64,000 nt of DNA from Bradyrhizobium campsiandrae (GCF_014529705.1 NZ_JAANIH010000025.1:50876-114875), one strand, 5' to 3'; shown: positions 1 to 8,516, numbered from the stretch's first letter. Made by a program: numbers and translations. The notes: a model not told the origin generated them from the sequence alone.

Positions 1-2
1 TG

Positions 3-80
3 ACGAGTGAGACGGCAAGCCTCGACGAGCTGAACCTGCGCCGGGCAGGGGAGGCATTCTCGGTGTTGCCGACGATTTAG
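3..80 (+). CDS. C-terminal tail of an unidentified protein (partial)
   Basis: An open frame without stops runs in from the window edge and ends at TAG (78-80). The visible 25 residues end in GEAFSVLPTI. It converges on the sensor kinase gene, whose stop lies 7 bases further on. The tail is too short to assign a family, and a chance open frame of this length is quite possible. Confidence 0.3.
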   Translation, partial: TSETASLDELNLRRAGEAFSVLPTI

Positions 81-87
81 CCGGCCA

Positions 88-1608
88 TCACCGCGGCAGT
101 TTCGATATCGCTTCGCTGAGCTCGTGGATCTCATACGGCTTGCGCAGGATCGGGAACTCGCCGCGGACGCCAGCGGCGACTTCGCTGTAGCCGGTGGCGA
201 GCAGAATCGGCAGGTCGGGATGGATCTGACGAAGACGGTGGGCGAGGCCGAGTCCGTCCATCTTGCCAGGCATGACGATGTCGGAGAACACGAAGTCGAC
301 GCCGTTGTTCTCGAGCTCGCGCAGCGCGGCTTCGGCGTCCGCGACCCGACGTACGTGGTAGCCGAGCTGCTCCAAAAGGCCGATGCTGACGAGTGCGACA
401 TCGGGATTATCTTCAACCAGCAGCACGGTGCCGCTGCCGCGGAGCGGCGTTGTCACGGATGTTTCGCTCGGGGCGGCCGCGGTTTCGCGCGGCAACAGGA
501 TGGTGAACGTCGTTCCCTTGCCGAGCTCGCTGGCGACCTTGACCGTGCCGCCGGCCTGGTGCGCAAAGCCGTGCACCTGCGACAGGCCGAGACCGGTGCC
601 TTTCCCGACTGGCTTCGTCGTGAAAAACGGCTCGAAGATCTTGTCGACGACGTCGGAGGGGATACCGAGCCCGGTATCGGAGACGGCGATGGCGACGTAT
701 TCGCCGCTATGGAGCGGATCGTCGAGGATGATGTTGTGCGCGCCGATCGTCACCGTGCCGCCGTCGGGCATCGCGTCGCGCGCATTGATGACGAGATTGA
801 GCAGAGCGGTCTCGAACTCGGAGACGTCCGCTCTGACCGGCCAGACCTCGCGCTCGATATCGAAGGCGAGACGAACGGCGCTGCCGACGCCGGCGTGAAG
901 CACCTCGCGAATGGCCTCGATGCGATCGCCGAAATGGATCGCCTGTGGATTGACGCTCTGCCGCCGCGCGAAGGACAGCAGCTGTCCCGTCAACGCGGCG
1001 CCGCGCTTGGTGGCCGTCTCGATCGCCGAGATCGCGCGCTGTAATCTGGAATCGTCGGGGTCGCCCTTCTTCAGGACGTGCAAGCTGCCGCTGATGATCA
1101 TCAGCAGATTGTTGAAATCGTGCGCGACGCCGCCGGTGAGCTGGCCGAGCGCATCGAACTTCTGCGACTCGGCAAGCTGCCTCTGCATCGCCTCGAGCTT
1201 GAGCTGGGTGTTGCGGCGCTCGGTGATGTCGCGGGTGATCTTGGCATAGCCGACGAGGGTGCCGTCCTCGTAGATCGGGTCGATCACGACGCTGGCCCAG
1301 AAGAAGGTGCCGTCCTTACGGACACGCCAGCCCTCCTCTTCGTAACGGCCCTGGTCCCGGGCGATGCCGAGCGCCCGTGCGGGCTTGCCGTTGGCGCGGT
1401 CGGTCTCGGTATAGAAGCGCGAGAAATGCTGGCCGAGGATCTCCTGCGGTGAATAGCCTTTGATCCGCTCGCCGCCGATGTTCCAGCTGGTAATGATTCC
1501 GTTGGGATCGAGCATGTAGAGGGCGTAGTCCGCGACTCCCTCCACCAACAGCCGGAAACTCCGTTCGCTTTCGAACAAGTCTCTCTGTTGATTGGACTTT
1601 CTGATCAT
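88..1608 (-). CDS. PAS-domain hybrid sensor histidine kinase with C-terminal receiver
   Basis: A 506-residue soluble hybrid kinase. A PAS domain (about 15-133, ending DITERR) is followed by a HisKA-type dimerisation region with the phospho-acceptor His163 in GVAHDFNN, an ATPase domain (NARDAMPDGG, DTGLGIP, GKGTGLGLS) and a receiver domain (about 393-503) with phospho-acceptor Asp443 in FSDIVMPG. The PAS lacks the flavin-binding NCRFLQ motif, so it is not a LOV domain. There are no membrane segments, so the input is probably cytoplasmic. The start at 1608 (MIRKSN) is preferred because a G-rich Shine-Dalgarno stretch lies just upstream; a longer frame to 1710 would run into the divergent regulator gene. 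No partner response regulator is adjacent and the signal is unknown. Confidence 0.9.
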   Translation of the reverse strand: MIRKSNQQRDLFESERSFRLLVEGVADYALYMLDPNGIITSWNIGGERIKGYSPQEILGQHFSRFYTETDRANGKPARALGIARDQGRYEEEGWRVRKDGTFFWASVVIDPIYEDGTLVGYAKITRDITERRNTQLKLEAMQRQLAESQKFDALGQLTGGVAHDFNNLLMIISGSLHVLKKGDPDDSRLQRAISAIETATKRGAALTGQLLSFARRQSVNPQAIHFGDRIEAIREVLHAGVGSAVRLAFDIEREVWPVRADVSEFETALLNLVINARDAMPDGGTVTIGAHNIILDDPLHSGEYVAIAVSDTGLGIPSDVVDKIFEPFFTTKPVGKGTGLGLSQVHGFAHQAGGTVKVASELGKGTTFTILLPRETAAAPSETSVTTPLRGSGTVLLVEDNPDVALVSIGLLEQLGYHVRRVADAEAALRELENNGVDFVFSDIVMPGKMDGLGLAHRLRQIHPDLPILLATGYSEVAAGVRGEFPILRKPYEIHELSEAISKLPR

Positions 1609-1741
1609 TCCGGACCCCGCCTCGACGGGGGCAAACGCTTCACGCGGCGTTTGGTTCCCGTATCCTGGGACGTTTTTAGGCAAATGGAGCCGACGGTATG
1701 CAAGTGCCAAAGGCCCTTGACACGCAATCGCAGGCGTCAGA

Positions 1742-1763
1742 TATTTCTGTTATGACAGAAATA
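1742..1763. promoter_or_regulatory. Inverted repeat over the MarR-type start codon (candidate autoregulatory operator)
   Basis: TATTTCTGT (1742-1750) and ACAGAAATA (1755-1763) form a perfect 9-base inverted repeat with the 4-base spacer TATG, so the start codon (1752-1754) lies inside it. MarR-family regulators usually bind such short palindromes in their own promoters, so autorepression is the simplest reading (inference). Confidence 0.55.
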
Positions 1764-2309
1764 ACCGGAAAGAAGAAACTTCCCGCCGCCGTCGAGCGCT
1801 TCATCCTGCATTGGGGGGACATGGGGGATCAGTGGGGCGTCAACCGCTCGGTCAGCCAGATCCACGGGCTGCTCTATCTTGCCGAGGCGCCGATGACGGC
1901 CGAGGACATTGCCGACACGCTCGGCATGGCCCGCTCCAACGTCTCCAACTCGCTGAAGGAACTGCTCGCCTGGAATCTGATCCGGCGGGTGCCGATCCTC
2001 GGCGACCGCCGCGACCATTACGAGGCTGAGACGGACATCTGGGAGGTCGCGGCCAGGATCGCTGCGCGGCGCAAGGAACGGGAGCTCGATCCGGCGATCA
2101 CGGCGCTGCGGGCCTGCGTGACCGATGCCGCCGATGATCCGACCATCAATCCGGTCGCGAGCAAACGGCTGAAGGAGATGCTCGCGTTCACCGAACTCGC
2201 CGACCACTGGTTCATGCAGATGCTGAAAGTGCCGCGGTCGCGGGTGGTCGCGTTGATGCGGCTTGGCGAAAAGATCGCCAACCTGCTGCCGCTGGGCAAG
2301 GCCAAATAG
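1752..2309 (+). CDS. GbsR/MarR-family transcriptional regulator
   Basis: A 185-residue winged-helix regulator. The helix-turn-helix lies around residues 45-90 (MTAEDIADTLGMARSNVSNS) and is followed by a wing (RRVPILGDRRDHYEA), as in the GbsR subgroup of MarR proteins. The start MTEITGKKK at 1752 is chosen over an upstream start at 1698 because the extra residues look unstructured and the upstream frame overlaps the probable promoter; no strong ribosome site is seen. It is followed after 17 bases by the DUF4166 and epimerase genes, which it probably controls. A perfect 9-base inverted repeat spans its start codon, consistent with autoregulation. The ligand is unknown. Confidence 0.85.
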   Translation: MTEITGKKKLPAAVERFILHWGDMGDQWGVNRSVSQIHGLLYLAEAPMTAEDIADTLGMARSNVSNSLKELLAWNLIRRVPILGDRRDHYEAETDIWEVAARIAARRKERELDPAITALRACVTDAADDPTINPVASKRLKEMLAFTELADHWFMQMLKVPRSRVVALMRLGEKIANLLPLGKAK

Positions 2310-2326
2310 TGTTGAGGAGGGTTGCG

Positions 2327-2992
2327 ATGACGTCGGCTCGATTATCAGGCTTCAACGCAACGCCCTCCGCTCACATCAAACTGCTCGACGATCGTCGCTT
2401 CCGTTCGTTGCTGTCGGACGAGGATTGGGGCCGCCTGCCGCTCGCGACCTGGCGGCGTTTTTCCAAGCGCGTCGCCGATGGCGACAGCGTCGTCTATGTC
2501 GGCGTGGTCGACGAGGTCTCTTTCAGCAACATCGGCTGGTGGTTCGCGCAGGCCGCGCGCCTGATCGGCGGGCCGCTGCCGACTGGTCCTGACACCGGCG
2601 TGCCGATGATCGTCACCGTCACCGAGGACGGCGCGACCGGCGGCCAGACCTGGACGCGCATCTGCGCGCGCAAGCGCGGCTTTCCGCAGGTGATTCATTC
2701 CGCAAAACGCTTCGCCGGCCCGACGGGGCTCGAGGAATATGTCGGCTTCGGCGTCTCGATGGCGCTCCGCATCGCGGTCGAGGGCGAAACGCTGACCTTC
2801 CGCAGTGCTGGCTACGGCTTGCAGCTCGGACGTCTGTGGATCCCGCTGCCGCAATGGCTCACGCCGGGCGATCTCACCGTGACGCATCGCGATCTCGGCG
2901 AGGGCGTCTTTCGCTTCACCCTCGACGTCATTCATCCGCGTTACGGCACGCTGATCCATCAGTCAGCCTTGTTCAGGGAGACCGTGTCATGA
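2327..2992 (+). CDS. DUF4166 domain-containing protein
   Basis: A 221-residue protein recognised as DUF4166 by its core (FAGPTGLEEYVGFGVSMAL), the SAGYGLQLGRLWIPLPQWL segment and a lipocalin-like C-terminal strand region (FRFTLDVIHPRYG). No signal peptide or membrane span is evident. The start at 2327 follows a perfect AGGAGG with 6-base spacing; a GTG at 2309 would leave that site inside the coding region. It overlaps the next gene by ATGA, so translation is coupled to the epimerase. In other genomes DUF4166 often sits next to, or is fused with, NAD-dependent epimerases or saccharopine-dehydrogenase-like proteins. The reaction is unknown. Confidence 0.85.
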   Translation: MTSARLSGFNATPSAHIKLLDDRRFRSLLSDEDWGRLPLATWRRFSKRVADGDSVVYVGVVDEVSFSNIGWWFAQAARLIGGPLPTGPDTGVPMIVTVTEDGATGGQTWTRICARKRGFPQVIHSAKRFAGPTGLEEYVGFGVSMALRIAVEGETLTFRSAGYGLQLGRLWIPLPQWLTPGDLTVTHRDLGEGVFRFTLDVIHPRYGTLIHQSALFRETVS

Positions 2993-4425
2993 CCCCGCTG
3001 TTGTGGACCCTCATCGCCATCCAGATCGTGATGGGCGTGTTCGACACCTTCTATCACCACGAATTCACGGAGCGCCTGGCATGGCGGGTGTCGCAGCGTT
3101 TCGAGCTGAAGCTGCACGGCATCCGCAACATGCTGTATGCGCTCTTGTTCCTGCTGCTCGGCTGGCTGGAGGTCTACGGCGTGCTGGCGCTCTTGATCGT
3201 CGCGGTGCTGGTCGCTGAGATCGTCATCACGCTGATGGATTTCGTCGAGGAGGATCTGAGCCGGAAGCTGCCGCCGAGTGAGCGGATCAATCACACGCTG
3301 CTCGCGATCAATTATGGCGCCATCCTGGTGCTGTTGCTGCCGGTGCTGATCGATTGGGCGATGCAACCATTTGGCGTGAGCGTCGTGTATCAGGGCCTGC
3401 TCAGCATCGCCGCGACCGCCTGCGCGGTTGGCGCGGCGCTGTGCGGCGTCAGGGATTTTGCCGCGATGCGGCGGCTCGGCCGGATGCGAAGCGTCCCTGC
3501 GGACGGCCTCGTCGAGAAGCTGCCTGGCCGCAAGACGGTGTTGATCACCGGCGCCACCGGTTTCATAGGCAGCCGGCTTGCGGCGAGCCTCAGCGAAGCA
3601 GGGCACCACGTCATTGCGCTAATACGTAACCGCGCCAAGGCCGAGATGCTGCCGCCGCCGGTGACGTTGGTCACGAGCCTCGATCAACTCGCCGCGGACA
3701 CGCCCATCGATGCCATCGTCAATCTCGCCGGCGAGCCGATCGGCAACAGCCTGTGGACCGAAGCGAAGCGCGCGAAGATCATCGGCTCCCGCGTCGACAT
3801 GACCGACGAGGTCGTGAAGCTGATCGCGCGACTCGACCGCAAGCCCGAGGTGCTGGTCAGTGGCTCTGCGACCGGCTGGTATGGATTGTGGGCGGACCAG
3901 GTGCTGACGGAGTCGGCGAAGTCGCACGCCTGCTTCAGCCACGAGCTGTGCGCGGCCTGGGAGAAGGCGGCGCTCCCGGCGGAGGAGTTTGGTGTGCGCG
4001 TGGTCCATTTGCGCATCGGCCTCGTGCTGGGAACGGAAGGCGGCTTCATCACGCGCATGCTGACGCCGTTCGAGTTCGGGCTCGGTGGTCCGCTCGGCAC
4101 CGGTCGGCAGTGGATGTCCTGGATCGAGCGCGACGATCTGATCCGGCTGATCGCCTATGTGATGGCGACGCCCGATCTCACCGGGCCGGTCAATGCCACC
4201 GCGCCAATCCCCGTCACCAATGCGAAATTTACCGAAGAGCTCGGCCGCCGGCTGCACCGGCCCGCGGTGTTCCGCATCCCCGGCGGCCTGCTGCGCCGGA
4301 TCGGCGGCGGCTTTGCCGATGAGCTCCTGCTCGGCGGCCAGCGCGTGCTGCCGAACAAGGCGCTGAGCCGCGGCTTTGTGTTCCGGCATGAGACGCTGCG
4401 CAGCGCGTTCGAGGCGATCCTATGA
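2989..4425 (+). CDS. TIGR01777-type NAD-dependent epimerase with N-terminal membrane domain
   Basis: A 478-residue fusion. Residues 1-155 hold about four hydrophobic spans resembling a DoxX-like integral membrane module. Residues 183-478 are a short-chain dehydrogenase/epimerase of the TIGR01777 (SulA/YfcH) family: Rossmann glycine motif VLITGATGFIGSRL (184-197), NLAGEPI, a SGSATGWYG segment holding the usual tyrosine position, MSWIERDD, and a DUF1731-like C-terminus with the LLLGGQRVLP signature. The start ATG overlaps the DUF4166 stop. The family's substrate is not established; the membrane anchor suggests a lipid or envelope substrate (inference). Confidence 0.88.
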   Translation: MTPLLWTLIAIQIVMGVFDTFYHHEFTERLAWRVSQRFELKLHGIRNMLYALLFLLLGWLEVYGVLALLIVAVLVAEIVITLMDFVEEDLSRKLPPSERINHTLLAINYGAILVLLLPVLIDWAMQPFGVSVVYQGLLSIAATACAVGAALCGVRDFAAMRRLGRMRSVPADGLVEKLPGRKTVLITGATGFIGSRLAASLSEAGHHVIALIRNRAKAEMLPPPVTLVTSLDQLAADTPIDAIVNLAGEPIGNSLWTEAKRAKIIGSRVDMTDEVVKLIARLDRKPEVLVSGSATGWYGLWADQVLTESAKSHACFSHELCAAWEKAALPAEEFGVRVVHLRIGLVLGTEGGFITRMLTPFEFGLGGPLGTGRQWMSWIERDDLIRLIAYVMATPDLTGPVNATAPIPVTNAKFTEELGRRLHRPAVFRIPGGLLRRIGGGFADELLLGGQRVLPNKALSRGFVFRHETLRSAFEAIL

Positions 4426-4461
4426 GGTGATGTCCTGTCCTGTGCTGCATATCCTCGCGTT

Positions 4462-4848
4462 GTGAATGGCTGGTTCCGCGGATGCTTGACGACAACCGCG
4501 ACATTGGGAGCGTTGCCGCTCCTTTCCGCAATACTGTCCCTTCCGCATCGAGGGTTTCTGGAAGGGATGGGCCCGATCGTCGCCCTGGTTTTGCTTTTCT
4601 TGCCAATCACTTTGATCTTTACGTGCTTGCTCAGCGGAATGCCGGCCGGGCTGGTGATATGGCTCGGTGAGGCATTTCGAATTCGATCTGTGTTCTTCTA
4701 TGCGCCAGCGGGTGCTGCGATCGGAGTCCTGATCGGGGGCGGCATCTTCGGGAAGGTCCTTGCGTTGGATGCGCTGTTTGCCTTGGCCGGATGCCTGGCC
4801 GGGGTTGCGTATTGGTTTGCGGCGGGAAGGGACGCGGGCGCTAGGTAG
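4462..4848 (+). CDS. Small integral membrane protein of unknown function
   Basis: 128 residues with about four hydrophobic segments (LGALPLLSAILSL, IVALVLLFLPITLIFTCLL, FYAPAGAAIGVLIGGGIFG, LFALAGCLAGVAYWF). I do not recognise the family. The likely start is GTG at 4462. It lies 36 bases after the epimerase gene on the same strand and may be the last gene of that operon. Its 3' end overlaps the convergent LysR gene by 8 bases. Confidence 0.6.
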   Translation: MNGWFRGCLTTTATLGALPLLSAILSLPHRGFLEGMGPIVALVLLFLPITLIFTCLLSGMPAGLVIWLGEAFRIRSVFFYAPAGAAIGVLIGGGIFGKVLALDALFALAGCLAGVAYWFAAGRDAGAR

Positions 4849-5698
4849 CTCTCGCCGTGGTCCGGAACGTCGCGGCGACAGCGCGCAGCGCCGCGAGTTT
4901 GGCGGGATCGCTGACCTTCGAATGCAGCATCACCTTCGAGCTGCCGAGCTTCGGCAGCTTGTGCGCAGGTCCGATGTCGATCAGCCCTGCAGGCGCGATC
5001 CGCCGCGCCAGCGGTGCAATAGCGAGGCCGGCCAGCGCGGCTGCGACCACCGCGGTCACGCCGCCACCGACGAAGCGCTCGCGCCAGGCGACGCCCGCCT
5101 TGTCGAGCGCGCGCACGGCGATGGCGCGGACACCGCAGGGCGGAGCGAGCGTCGCGAACGGCAACGGCTCGCCCTTCGGCAGCATGAAACGTCGTGACGC
5201 GAACCAGCCAAACTCATCCTCGGTCAGCTTCTCGCCGCCGCGGCGGCTGCCTTCCTGGCGCACGATCACCGCGTCCAGTTCGCCGGAATCGTAGGCATCC
5301 TGCATCTCGCGCGAGAAGCCGATGGTGACGGCGAGCGTGAGGTTCGACGACATCGCGTGTAGACGTTCGAGCAGCGGTACCAGTTCCGGGCCCGCTGCGT
5401 GATCAGAGATGCCGAGTGAGAGCGCCTGTGCGGCCGGTGCTTCGCCCGACAGGGCGCGGTCGTGTGCCTCCATCAGTGCGCGGGCGCGTTCGAGGAAACT
5501 CGCACCGTCTGCGGTGAGCCGGACTGCGCGCGGCGAGCGCTCGACGAGGCGTCTGCCCAGCAGTGTCTCCAGCCGCTGCAGCTTCAGGCTAACGGCGGCC
5601 TGCGTCGTGCCGAGCGCCTCGGCGGTGCGCGTGAAACTCTGGAGGTCTGCGACCAGCAGGAACGCCTTGATCGTGGCGATGTCGAGTGTGGCTGTCAT
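4841..5698 (-). CDS. LysR-family transcriptional regulator
   Basis: 285 residues with a typical LysR N-terminal helix-turn-helix (IKAFLLVADLQSFTRTAEAL, then TTQAAVSLKLQRLE) and an effector-binding domain from about residue 90. It is transcribed divergently from the tautomerase gene across a 109-base gap carrying an 8-base inverted repeat; LysR proteins usually control the divergent neighbour. The inducer is unknown. The 3' end overlaps the convergent small membrane protein gene. Confidence 0.9.
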   Translation of the reverse strand: MTATLDIATIKAFLLVADLQSFTRTAEALGTTQAAVSLKLQRLETLLGRRLVERSPRAVRLTADGASFLERARALMEAHDRALSGEAPAAQALSLGISDHAAGPELVPLLERLHAMSSNLTLAVTIGFSREMQDAYDSGELDAVIVRQEGSRRGGEKLTEDEFGWFASRRFMLPKGEPLPFATLAPPCGVRAIAVRALDKAGVAWRERFVGGGVTAVVAAALAGLAIAPLARRIAPAGLIDIGPAHKLPKLGSSKVMLHSKVSDPAKLAALRAVAATFRTTARAT

Positions 5699-5704
5699 TA
5701 CTGA

Positions 5705-5735
5705 ATCTTATCACTGGTATTATACGAGATAAGAT
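5705..5735. promoter_or_regulatory. Inverted repeat between LysR gene and tautomerase gene (candidate LysR site)
   Basis: ATCTTATC (5705-5712) and GATAAGAT (5728-5735) are perfect inverted repeats separated by 15 bases, with the small palindrome GTATTATAC (5717-5725) between them. The position in the divergent intergenic region fits a LysR regulator and activation site. Confidence 0.45.
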
Positions 5736-5807
5736 ACCAAAATGATGCTGGGAGGTCTAGCTTCTCGACAACGCCGTTGAAACCAGCGTCAATTGAGGAG
5801 AACGACA

Positions 5808-6230
5808 ATGCCCCTGATCACCGTGTCCTACACCACCTCCCGCCAGTCGCCGTCGCTCAAGGCCGACATCGCGAGCGCCGTCTCCGAACTCACTGCTCAG
5901 ATCCTGCACAAGGATCCCAAGGTCACCGCCATCATCGTAAAGTCGGTCGATGCGTCCGACTGGTTCGCCGGCGGGAAGTCGCTCGCCGAGCAGAAGCTCG
6001 CCAGCTACTGGATCGACATCCATGTCAGCGAGGGCACCAACACCAAGGACGAGAAGGCGGCCTATCTCGCCGCGATGTTCAAGCGCATGGCCGAGATCCT
6101 AGGCCCGCTGCATCCCGAGACGTATTTGCATGTCGACGAGGTCAAGAGCGATGCCTACGGCTTTGGCGGCCTGACCCAGGAACGGCGCTACATCGCCGGC
6201 AAGCTCGAAGTATCGCTGAAGGCCGCGTGA
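5808..6230 (+). CDS. Tautomerase-superfamily protein
   Basis: 140 residues starting MPLITVSYTT; removal of the initiator Met would expose Pro1, the general base of 4-oxalocrotonate-type tautomerases. The start at 5808 is supported both by this and by the GAGGAG ribosome site just upstream. At about 140 residues it is longer than the classic 62-residue enzymes and closer to the fused-length tautomerases. The substrate cannot be predicted. The divergent LysR gene probably regulates it, and a strong stem-loop follows the stop. Confidence 0.85.
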   Translation: MPLITVSYTTSRQSPSLKADIASAVSELTAQILHKDPKVTAIIVKSVDASDWFAGGKSLAEQKLASYWIDIHVSEGTNTKDEKAAYLAAMFKRMAEILGPLHPETYLHVDEVKSDAYGFGGLTQERRYIAGKLEVSLKAA

Positions 6231-6237
6231 TATTTGC

Positions 6238-6267
6238 GGCCGCGGGTGAGCGGTCTCACCCGCGGCC
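6238..6267. terminator. Strong stem-loop between convergent genes
   Basis: A perfect 13-base-pair stem (GGCCGCGGGTGAG, 6238-6250, pairing with 6255-6267) with a 4-base CGGT loop lies between the tautomerase stop and the convergent ATPase stop. It has no clear U-tract on either side, so it may act as a bidirectional barrier or need assistance. Confidence 0.6.
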
Positions 6268-6273
6268 TGATCG

Positions 6274-6987
6274 TCAGCTCGCCGCCCGGAACTGGACTTC
6301 GGCGTTGTTGATGAAGCACGTCTTGTCGAACAGCTTCAGGTCCAGCGGGTTCGGCAGCCTGACATCGCTGATGTCAGGGCAGGGCTTGACCATCGGGTCA
6401 TAGGACCGGTCGATCTGCGAGATGAAGACGACGACCAGCCCCTTGTCGCGCGCGAACGATTTCAGCGCGCGCACCTGAACGGTGAGATCAGGGTTTTCCC
6501 GCCGCTGGTCGAGCAGTTGCAGATAGTCGATCACAACGACCGTGCCCTGCGGCGCCGATGCCATCTGCTTGACGACATAATCGGCACTGATGGCATCGGA
6601 GCAATCGATCTCGAACAGTTTGTCGAACTGAGCGGGCTCCACGCCGATCGCACGCATGCGGTCCAGCACGTCTTTCTCGGTGTAATCGAGCGAAAAGAAC
6701 GCAGCGCGATGGCCGCACTTCATGGCCTCCACGGCGAGTTCGAGGCTCATCAACGTCTTGCCCTGGCCGGGACGCGCCCCGACCAGCACGAGGTCGCCCG
6801 GTTGGAGTTGCGGAAACAGCCGATTGGCTGGCGTTGATGCTGCGGCCTTCGCCGCGAGCAAGCTCCAGGCGGAAAAGCCTTCCGTCGTGGCGACACGATC
6901 AAGCGCGTCGTGCAGCGGGATGCCTTCCTCGTGGGACAGGCGCTTTGCTTTTCGCTTGAGATGATAGATCGGCGCAGACAGCTTCAT
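6274..6987 (-). CDS. Small stand-alone DnaB-like RecA-fold ATPase
   Basis: 237 residues matching the C-terminal ATPase core of replicative helicase DnaB but lacking its N-terminal primase-binding domain. Visible motifs are Walker A GARPGQGKT (70-78), Walker B TVVVIDYLQLL (149-159) and VVVFISQIDR (185-194), which resembles the DnaB sensor segment. The first 50 residues are helical and basic (LKRKAKRLSHEEGIPLHDAL). AGGAGG lies 8 bases before the ATG at 6987. There are no replication genes nearby and no sign of phage. The function is unknown; a helicase-like or KaiC/RadA-like ATPase role is possible. Confidence 0.8.
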   Translation of the reverse strand: MKLSAPIYHLKRKAKRLSHEEGIPLHDALDRVATTEGFSAWSLLAAKAAASTPANRLFPQLQPGDLVLVGARPGQGKTLMSLELAVEAMKCGHRAAFFSLDYTEKDVLDRMRAIGVEPAQFDKLFEIDCSDAISADYVVKQMASAPQGTVVVIDYLQLLDQRRENPDLTVQVRALKSFARDKGLVVVFISQIDRSYDPMVKPCPDISDVRLPNPLDLKLFDKTCFINNAEVQFRAAS

Positions 6988-7185
6988 CGTCAGAACCTCC
7001 TGATGCGAGCAGAAAGCGCAATCCCTCCTTATGCCCGATGCTCGAACAGTTGGTTCGATGGCTTAGTCGCCCGGCATGAGATCTGCTTTCCCGGCGGAGG
7101 GGGGAGGCGTGGGCGGCGCCTGAGGTTAGCGTAACCGATTCCATGTTGCTGGAGAACGCGCGCGGCGCGCCGCCAACAGAAAGCG

Positions 7186-7923
7186 TCAGGCGGTGGTTTC
7201 GGGCAGCAGGGCGCGCGTCGGCCCGAACAGCTCCTCGAAGGCCTGCCGGAGCGCGATGTCGACATCCTCCATCGTCACGAGCTGGCCGAGATCGGCCAGC
7301 GAGGTGACGCCGTAGCGATTGTCGGTGACGCCACACGGCACGATGCCGGCGAAATGCGACAGCTCCGGCTCGACATTGATGGCGATGCCGTGGAACGAGA
7401 CCCAGCGTTTCAGCCGCACGCCGATCGCCGCGATCTTGTCCTCGTGCTCCACCCCCTTGTCCGGGCGCTTCACCCAGACGCCGACCCGGTCCTCGCGCCG
7501 CTCGCCGCGGATGTTGAAGGCGGCCAGCGTCTTCAGGATCAGCTCCTCGAGGCTCGCGACATAAGCCCGCACGTCGGGGCGTCGGCGCTTGAGGTCGAGC
7601 ATGATGTAGGCCACCCGCTGGCCGGGCCCATGATAAGTCAGCTGCCCGCCGCGCCCCGTCGCGAAGGTCGGGAATCGGGCATCGAGCAGGTCGGTCGCCT
7701 TGCCTGATGTCCCGGAGGTGTAGAGCGGGGGGTGCTCGAGCAGCCAGACCAGCTCCGGCGCCTCGCCTGCCGCGATCGCCGCAACGCGTGCCTCCATGGC
7801 GGCCACGGCCTCCGGATAGGGCACCGGCTCGTCCGAGATTCGCCACTCGACGGGCTTGCCGCCTTTGGCGGAAAACGATGTTAAATCGAGCTCTTGGCGA
7901 GGGTTTTGAAGTGGCTTAACCAT
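7186..7923 (-). CDS. lipB: Octanoyltransferase LipB
   Basis: LipB transfers octanoyl from acyl carrier protein to lipoyl-domain lysines, the first step of protein lipoylation in the cytosol. The 245-residue protein carries the family signature RGGQLTYHGPGQ (92-103), the catalytic Lys163 in KIAAIGVR, His178 in SFHGIAINV, and the catalytic Cys197 in GIVPCGV. The length is normal for alphaproteobacteria. It is divergent from a short FliN-like gene, 36 bases away. lipA is not in the window. Confidence 0.96.
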   Translation of the reverse strand: MVKPLQNPRQELDLTSFSAKGGKPVEWRISDEPVPYPEAVAAMEARVAAIAAGEAPELVWLLEHPPLYTSGTSGKATDLLDARFPTFATGRGGQLTYHGPGQRVAYIMLDLKRRRPDVRAYVASLEELILKTLAAFNIRGERREDRVGVWVKRPDKGVEHEDKIAAIGVRLKRWVSFHGIAINVEPELSHFAGIVPCGVTDNRYGVTSLADLGQLVTMEDVDIALRQAFEELFGPTRALLPETTA

Positions 7924-7959
7924 TGGCTAACCATAACGTGGTGATGATCACAGGCGCAA

Positions 7960-8250
7960 ATGCCAAAGTCCTTTGGCGTTGAGTCCCAGGTTGCGGCGGT
8001 CCTGACAGTGCCCACACTCGATAAAGTCACCGTGGATCTCATGGTCGTCCTCGGGACGACCACCATGCCGATCCATCAAGTATTACGTCTTTCCCGCGGC
8101 GCCATCATCGAGCTGGACGCAACCGAGGCTGACGAGGTCAAGGTTTTGGCCAACAATTTGCCGGTGGCCTCCGGCGTCGTGCTGGTCGACCGGAACCGGA
8201 TTGCGGTCGAGGTCAAGCAGATGCTGCCGCGGACGCCGGGCACACGGTAG
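7960..8250 (+). CDS. Short FliN/SpoA-domain protein
   Basis: 96 residues covering one SpoA (FliN/FliM C-terminal) domain: VPTLDKVTVDLMVVLGTTTMP, RLSRGAIIELDA and VLVDRNRIAVEVKQ match the flagellar switch fold. FliN builds the C-ring that sets the direction of flagellar rotation. No other flagellar gene is present, so this is an orphan copy of minimal length. It may be a secondary switch component or act elsewhere. Confidence 0.8.
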   Translation: MPKSFGVESQVAAVLTVPTLDKVTVDLMVVLGTTTMPIHQVLRLSRGAIIELDATEADEVKVLANNLPVASGVVLVDRNRIAVEVKQMLPRTPGTR

Positions 8251-8431
8251 CGGCCTGGCCGTGCGGTAGGGCCCGACCCCAACCGATAGGGCCGATTCGG
8301 GCGGGGACGAGCGATTTTCCTGCCAAGCTTGTGGAATTCAGGCCCTTTGCAGGCTTGTATCCCCCTGATGGATTTGTTAGATCGGCGGCCGCTGATCCGG
8401 CCAGCCAACGACCTCAGGCCGGCATCTTCTT

Positions 8432-8516
8432 GCGCTCGTGGCGGAACTGGTAGACGCGCTGCCTTGAGGTGGCAGTGGGTAACACCGTGGGGGTTCGAGT
8501 CCCTCCGAGCGCACCA
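8432..8516 (+). tRNA. tRNA-Leu (anticodon GAG)
   Basis: The acceptor arms GCGCTCG (8432-8438) and CGAGCGC (8506-8512) pair perfectly and are followed by discriminator A and an encoded CCA (8514-8516). The anticodon arm CTGCC-TTGAGGT-GGCAG gives anticodon GAG, reading CUC/CUU leucine codons. A long variable arm (TGGGTAACACC) and the T-arm GGGTTCGAGTCCC are present. The total of 85 bases fits a class II tRNA. Confidence 0.95.
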
